From Solirubrobacteraceae bacterium (GTDB lineage: Bacteria; Actinomycetota; Thermoleophilia; Solirubrobacterales; Solirubrobacteraceae): 8,566 bases of DNA. A program made the position numbers and the translations under genes. Shown one piece after another: positions 5,251-8,566 of this stretch. The stretch spans positions 1 to 8,566 of the forward strand of contig JANJUA010000127.1 in assembly GCA_024710825.1 (NCBI GenBank), read 5' to 3'. The notes below the pieces were generated by a model. That model worked only from the letters and a program-made list of their open reading frames with translations. It was not told where the DNA came from and did no database searches. Each line of letters begins with the position of its first letter. Position 1 is the stretch's first letter.

Positions 5251-5931
5251 ATGATCACCTCCATCCACAACGACAGGCTCAAGGAGCTCCGCAGGCTGCT
5301 CCGCCGCCGCGACGGTCGGTTCGTCGCCGAGGGCGAGGACCTGCTGGCCGCCGCCGACGCCGCCGGCTGGGAGCCGCTGGAGCGCTACGCCGCCGCGGGC
5401 AGCGCCCTGCCGGGCACCGAGGTCGAGCCGGAGTTGCTCGCGCGCGTGTCGAGCCTCGGCTCGGGCACCCGGGCGCTGGCGGTCTACCGCGAGCGCTGGG
5501 CCTCCGCGGCCGCCGGTCCGCGCTGCGTGGCGCTGTGGGGCGTCCGCGACCCGGGCAACGTCGGGACCGTCCTGCGCTCGGCGCTGGCGTTCGGCGCCGG
5601 CTCGGTCGCGCTCGGCCCGGGGACGGCCGACCCGTACGGCCCCAAGGCGGTCCGCGCCTCGATGGGCGCGCTGTTCGCCGTGCCCGTCGTCAGGGTCGAG
5701 GGCCTCGACGAGCTGCCCGGCGAGCGGATCGCCCTCGTCGCCCGGGCCGGCGAGCCGCTGAGAGGCCCGGTCGCGCACGCCACGCTCGTCGTCGGCGCCG
5801 AGCGGGAGGGGCTGCCGGACGAGGTCGTGGCAGGATGCGACCGCACCGCCCACATCCCCATCGCCTCCGAGTCGCTGAACGCCGCCATGGCGGCCTCCAT
5901 CTCCCTCTACGAACTGTCGCGGAACCCATGA
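5251..5931 (+). CDS. TrmH/SpoU-family RNA 2'-O-methyltransferase (RlmP/YsgA-like position)
   Basis: This 226-residue SPOUT methyltransferase would move a methyl group from S-adenosylmethionine to a ribose 2'-OH in RNA. An N-terminal substrate-binding domain (about 1-85) begins with SIHNDRLKELRRLLRRRDGR. The catalytic SpoU domain follows. Motif 1 is GVRDPGNVGTVLRSALAFGA (97-116, with N103 and R109), motif 2 is LVVGAEREGLP (179-189, E184), and motif 3 is IPIASESLNAAMAASI (202-217) forming the cofactor-binding knot. Its place between rplT and pheS matches ysgA of Bacillus subtilis, reported as RlmP acting on G2553 of 23S rRNA; the target here is an inference from synteny. ATG 5251 is chosen because family homology starts at once, although no ribosome binding site is present and a terminator ends just upstream. 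The stop overlaps the pheS ATG as ATGA. Confidence 0.92.
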   Translation: MITSIHNDRLKELRRLLRRRDGRFVAEGEDLLAAADAAGWEPLERYAAAGSALPGTEVEPELLARVSSLGSGTRALAVYRERWASAAAGPRCVALWGVRDPGNVGTVLRSALAFGAGSVALGPGTADPYGPKAVRASMGALFAVPVVRVEGLDELPGERIALVARAGEPLRGPVAHATLVVGAEREGLPDEVVAGCDRTAHIPIASESLNAAMAASISLYELSRNP

Positions 5932-6965
5932 TCGACCGCATCGAAGCCATCGAGCAGCAGGCCTCCTCCGCCGTCGAGGCGGCCCAGACGAGCGACGCCC
6001 TGGAGCAGGTCCGCGTCCAGTATCTCGGGCGCAAGGCCGACCTGCCCAACATCCTGCGCGGCGTCGCCGAGCTGCCGCCCGAGCAGCGCGGCGCGGTCGG
6101 CAAGCGCGCCAACCAGGCGCGCAAGCAGCTCGAGGCGGCGATCGAGCGGCGCGGCGCGGCGCTCGAGGCCGCCGAGCTCGAGCGCCGCCTCGCCTCGGAC
6201 GCGATCGACGTCACGCTGCCCGGCGACCCGCCGCAGCCGGTCGGGCGCCTGCACGTGCTGACCCAGACGCGGCGCGAGATCGAGGACGTCTTCCTCGGCC
6301 TCGGCTTCTCCGTGCTCGAGGGGCCGGAGGTCGAGTCCGTCCGCTACAACTTCGACGCGCTGAACCACAGCCCGACCCACCCGGCCCGGGGCCGCAGCGA
6401 CACCTTCTACGTCGCCGACGACGTCGTCCTGCGCACGCACACCTCGCCGATGCAGATCCGCGCGATGGAGGCCCAGCCGCCGCCGCTGTACGTGATCATC
6501 CCGGGACGGGTCTACCGCCGCGACAGCGACGCCACGCACACGCCGCAGTTCCACCAGGTCGAGGGCCTCGCGGTCGACCGCGGCATCACCCTGGCGGACC
6601 TGAAGGGCACGCTGCTGGACTTCAGCCGCGCGATCTTCGGCGCCGACCGCGAGGTCCGCCTGCGCCCGCACTTCTTCCCGTTCACCGAGCCCAGCGTCGA
6701 GGTCGACGTCTCGTGCTTCAACTGCGCGCGCGACGGCTCGCCGTGCCAGGTGTGCAAGGGCAGCGGCTGGCTGGAGATCCTCGGCGCGGGCATGGTCGAC
6801 CCCAACGTCCTCGGGCACGTGCGCGAGCACGGCTACGACCCGGAGGAGGTGCAAGGCTTCGCGTTCGGCATGGGCATCGAGCGGATCGCCGCGCTGAAGT
6901 ACGGCATCCCCGACATCCGGACGCTCTATCAGAACGACGTGCGAGTCCTGGAGCAGTTCGGATGA
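5928..6965 (+). CDS. pheS: Phenylalanyl-tRNA synthetase alpha subunit
   Basis: This 345-residue catalytic subunit of the alpha2-beta2 enzyme charges tRNA-Phe. The N-terminal region (about 1-90) is the coiled-coil arm that contacts tRNA, with QYLGRKADLPNILRGV at 31-46. The class-II core follows. Motif 1 lies around HVLTQTRREIEDVFLGLGF (109-127), motif 2 around GRVYRRDSDATHTPQFHQVE (193-212) and motif 3 at GFAFGMGIERIAALKYGIPD (310-329). RPHFFPFTEPSVEVD (246-260) shapes the phenylalanine pocket. Four cysteines, C263, C266, C273 and C276 in a CxxC...CxxC arrangement, form a probable zinc site seen in many PheS proteins. The start ATG 5928 overlaps the methyltransferase stop, and the PheS N-terminus matches the family there although the frame extends upstream. 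The stop overlaps the pheT start as ATGA, which should keep subunit amounts balanced. Confidence 0.97.
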   Translation: MIDRIEAIEQQASSAVEAAQTSDALEQVRVQYLGRKADLPNILRGVAELPPEQRGAVGKRANQARKQLEAAIERRGAALEAAELERRLASDAIDVTLPGDPPQPVGRLHVLTQTRREIEDVFLGLGFSVLEGPEVESVRYNFDALNHSPTHPARGRSDTFYVADDVVLRTHTSPMQIRAMEAQPPPLYVIIPGRVYRRDSDATHTPQFHQVEGLAVDRGITLADLKGTLLDFSRAIFGADREVRLRPHFFPFTEPSVEVDVSCFNCARDGSPCQVCKGSGWLEILGAGMVDPNVLGHVREHGYDPEEVQGFAFGMGIERIAALKYGIPDIRTLYQNDVRVLEQFG

Positions 6966-8566
6966 GGCTTCCCCTGAGCTGGCTGAGCGACTACGTCGCG
7001 CCCGACCTGAGCCCGCGCGCGCTCGCGTCGCGCCTGGCCATGACCGGCACGGAGGTCGACCGCGTCCACCACCACGGCGTCGATGCGCTCGAGCACTTCG
7101 TCGTCGGGCACGTCGTGCGCGCGGAGCAGCACCCGAACGCCGACCGGCTGCGCGTCTGCGACGTCGAGGTGGGCGACGGCCACGTCGCGCGCATCGTCTG
7201 CGGCGCGCCCAACGTCACCGCGGGCCAGACCGTCGCCGTGGCGCGGCCCGGCGCGGTCATGCCCGACGGCACCCGGCTGAAGAAGGCCAAGCTCCGCGGC
7301 GAGCCGTCCGAGGGGATGATCCTGGCCGAGGACGAGCTCGGCATCGGCACGCTGCACGACGGGATCATCGTCCTCGACGGCGCGGCCGCCCTGGCGCCCG
7401 GCACGCCGCTGGCCGAGGTGCTGCCGATCGCCACGGACGTGCTCGAGCTCGAGGTGACGCCGAACCGGCCCGACTGCCTGGCGGTCTACGGCGTCGCGCG
7501 CGAGGTCCACGCCGCGACGGGGGCGCCACTGAAGCCGGCGCCGTGGGAGGGCGTCGACCTGGGCGAGGCGACGGGCATCGACGGCGTCCGCATCGACGTC
7601 GGAGACCCGGACCTGTGCCCGCGCTTCACCGCCGTCGCCTACGAGGGCGTGACGATCGGCGAGTCCCCGGCCTGGCTGAAGGCGCGGCTGACGGCCGCCG
7701 GCCAGCGGCCGATCAACAACGTGGTCGACATCACCAACTACGTGATGCTGCTCACCGGCCAGCCCGTCCACGCGTTCGACCTCGACCGGATCGCCGGCGG
7801 CGTGCTGGACGTCCGCCGCGCGCGGCCCGGCGAGGAGATCGCGACCCTGGACGATCAGGTCCGCCGGCTGCCCGTCGACGCGATGGTCATCGAGGACGCC
7901 GACGGCCCGACGTCGATCGCCGGGATCATGGGCGGCGCCCGCTCCGAGGTCTCCGCGTCCACCACGCGGGTCCTCATGGAGATGGCGACGTGGGACGGGC
8001 CGAACATCCACGCCACCTCGAACGCGCTCGCGCTGCGGACCGAGGCCAGCGGCCGCTTCGAGAAGGGCCTCTCGCCCGAGGCGACGGTCGAGGCGCAGGC
8101 CGTCGCGCGCGGCCTGATGGAGCAGCTCACGGGCGCCACCCGGCTGCCCGGATGGATCGACGTGGGCGGGCCTGGTCCGATCCCCGCGACGATCCGCCTG
8201 CGCGAGGCGCGCGTGAGCGCGCTGCTCGGCCTCGCCGTGCCGCGCGAGCGCCAGGCCGAGGTGCTGCGGGCGCTGGGCTTCGGCGTGGCCGACGCCCCCG
8301 ACGGGCTCGACGTCGCCGTGCCCCACTGGCGGCGCTTCGACGTCACCCGCGAGGCCGACGTCATCGAGGAGGTCGCGCGCCTCGCCGCTCTCGACGAGCT
8401 GCCGACGACGCTGCCGCCCGGGCGTCCCGGCGCCCGCCTCACCTGGCCGCAGCGCGTGGCCCGGCGGGCCGAGGACGTGCTCGTCGGCCGGGGCGTGCAG
8501 GAGATCGCCGGCTGGTCGTTCGCCGCGCCCGGGCTGCTCGACCGCCTGCGGCTGCCCGCCGCCTCG
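6962..8566 (+). CDS. pheT: Phenylalanyl-tRNA synthetase beta subunit, 3'-truncated by window edge
   Basis: The frame opens at ATG 6962 and stays open to the window end, giving 535 residues of a protein normally near 800. GGAG at 6949-6952 is a good ribosome binding site for this start. It begins MRLPLSWLSDYVAPDL, as typical PheT does. An OB-fold tRNA-binding domain (about 44-150) contains HPNADRLRVCDVEVGDG and CGAPNV. LEVTPNRPDCLAVYGVARE (near 162-180) links to the B3/B4 editing domain (about 220-390), which contains PINNVVDITNYVMLLTGQPV and LRTEASGRFEKGL. The B5 domain (about 410-483) starts at TIRLREARVSALLG and includes VIEEVARLAALDELPTTLP. The catalytic-like domain begins near 490 and is cut off; the C-terminal anticodon-binding domain lies outside. 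The beta subunit recognises tRNA and clears Tyr-tRNA-Phe. Nothing suggests a pseudogene. Confidence 0.96.
   Translation, partial: MRLPLSWLSDYVAPDLSPRALASRLAMTGTEVDRVHHHGVDALEHFVVGHVVRAEQHPNADRLRVCDVEVGDGHVARIVCGAPNVTAGQTVAVARPGAVMPDGTRLKKAKLRGEPSEGMILAEDELGIGTLHDGIIVLDGAAALAPGTPLAEVLPIATDVLELEVTPNRPDCLAVYGVAREVHAATGAPLKPAPWEGVDLGEATGIDGVRIDVGDPDLCPRFTAVAYEGVTIGESPAWLKARLTAAGQRPINNVVDITNYVMLLTGQPVHAFDLDRIAGGVLDVRRARPGEEIATLDDQVRRLPVDAMVIEDADGPTSIAGIMGGARSEVSASTTRVLMEMATWDGPNIHATSNALALRTEASGRFEKGLSPEATVEAQAVARGLMEQLTGATRLPGWIDVGGPGPIPATIRLREARVSALLGLAVPRERQAEVLRALGFGVADAPDGLDVAVPHWRRFDVTREADVIEEVARLAALDELPTTLPPGRPGARLTWPQRVARRAEDVLVGRGVQEIAGWSFAAPGLLDRLRLPAAS

Noticed and set aside
3880..5853. 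657-codon open frame antisense to infC, rpmI, rplT and the methyltransferase gene
   Set aside because: It covers four strongly supported genes and a terminator, and the translation shows no family motif. It is a GC-driven shadow.
5535..5927. In-frame upstream extension of pheS
   Set aside because: This part is an Arg-rich shadow of the methyltransferase catalytic domain. PheS family similarity begins exactly at ATG 5928.
6929..8326. 465-codon open frame antisense to pheT
   Set aside because: No domain is recognisable, and the plus-strand pheT frame is continuous with clear B3/B4, B5 and OB-fold motifs.
1..8566. Novel defence, mobile or CRISPR-like system
   Set aside because: No direct-repeat arrays, transposase or integrase motifs, tRNA-linked att sites or compositional breaks were seen. 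Nearly all bases belong to recognised housekeeping genes or the PLP/GNAT pair.

Overview
The window is a very GC-rich, densely packed bacterial chromosome segment. Its centre is the conserved translation cluster thrS, infC, rpmI, rplT, an rRNA-type SpoU methyltransferase, pheS and pheT. G/C-rich third codon positions, many GTG starts, 4-base start/stop overlaps and the style of the proteins point to an actinobacterium. A Thermoleophilia/Solirubrobacterales-type lineage is my best guess, by inference only. No mobile element, CRISPR array, tRNA or rRNA gene is visible. I see no novel defence or biosynthetic system; this is mostly ordinary housekeeping DNA.

Left part (1-1856): the C-terminus of a PIN-domain protein enters from the left edge on the + strand. 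It converges on a two-gene minus-strand unit. That unit is a class-V aminotransferase-fold PLP enzyme followed, with a GTGA overlap, by a GNAT acetyltransferase resembling the phosphinothricin/arsinothricin (PAT/ArsN1) group. A GC-rich hairpin lies in the convergent junction. The 92 bp between the PLP gene and thrS is a divergent promoter region.

Central part (1949-5250): thrS is a full-length threonyl-tRNA synthetase with intact editing and zinc sites. It is followed by infC (GTG start, in-frame stop directly upstream), rpmI (L35) and rplT (L20, GTGA overlap with rpmI). A bulged hairpin sits between infC and rpmI, where ribosomal protein L20 acts in some other bacteria. After rplT there are two hairpins; the second is a textbook intrinsic terminator.

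Right part (5251-8566): a TrmH/SpoU 2'-O-methyltransferase overlaps pheS by ATGA, and pheS overlaps pheT by ATGA, so the three look translationally coupled. pheT runs off the right edge after about 535 codons, roughly two thirds of a normal beta subunit.

Together the main cluster supplies two aminoacyl-tRNA synthetases, initiation factor 3, two 50S proteins and a probable rRNA modification enzyme. The more interesting points are regulatory: the infC-rpmI hairpin, the tandem hairpins before the methyltransferase-pheST unit, and a recurring layout in which genes that begin a unit lack a Shine-Dalgarno sequence and have a -10-like hexamer 10-12 nt before the start codon.
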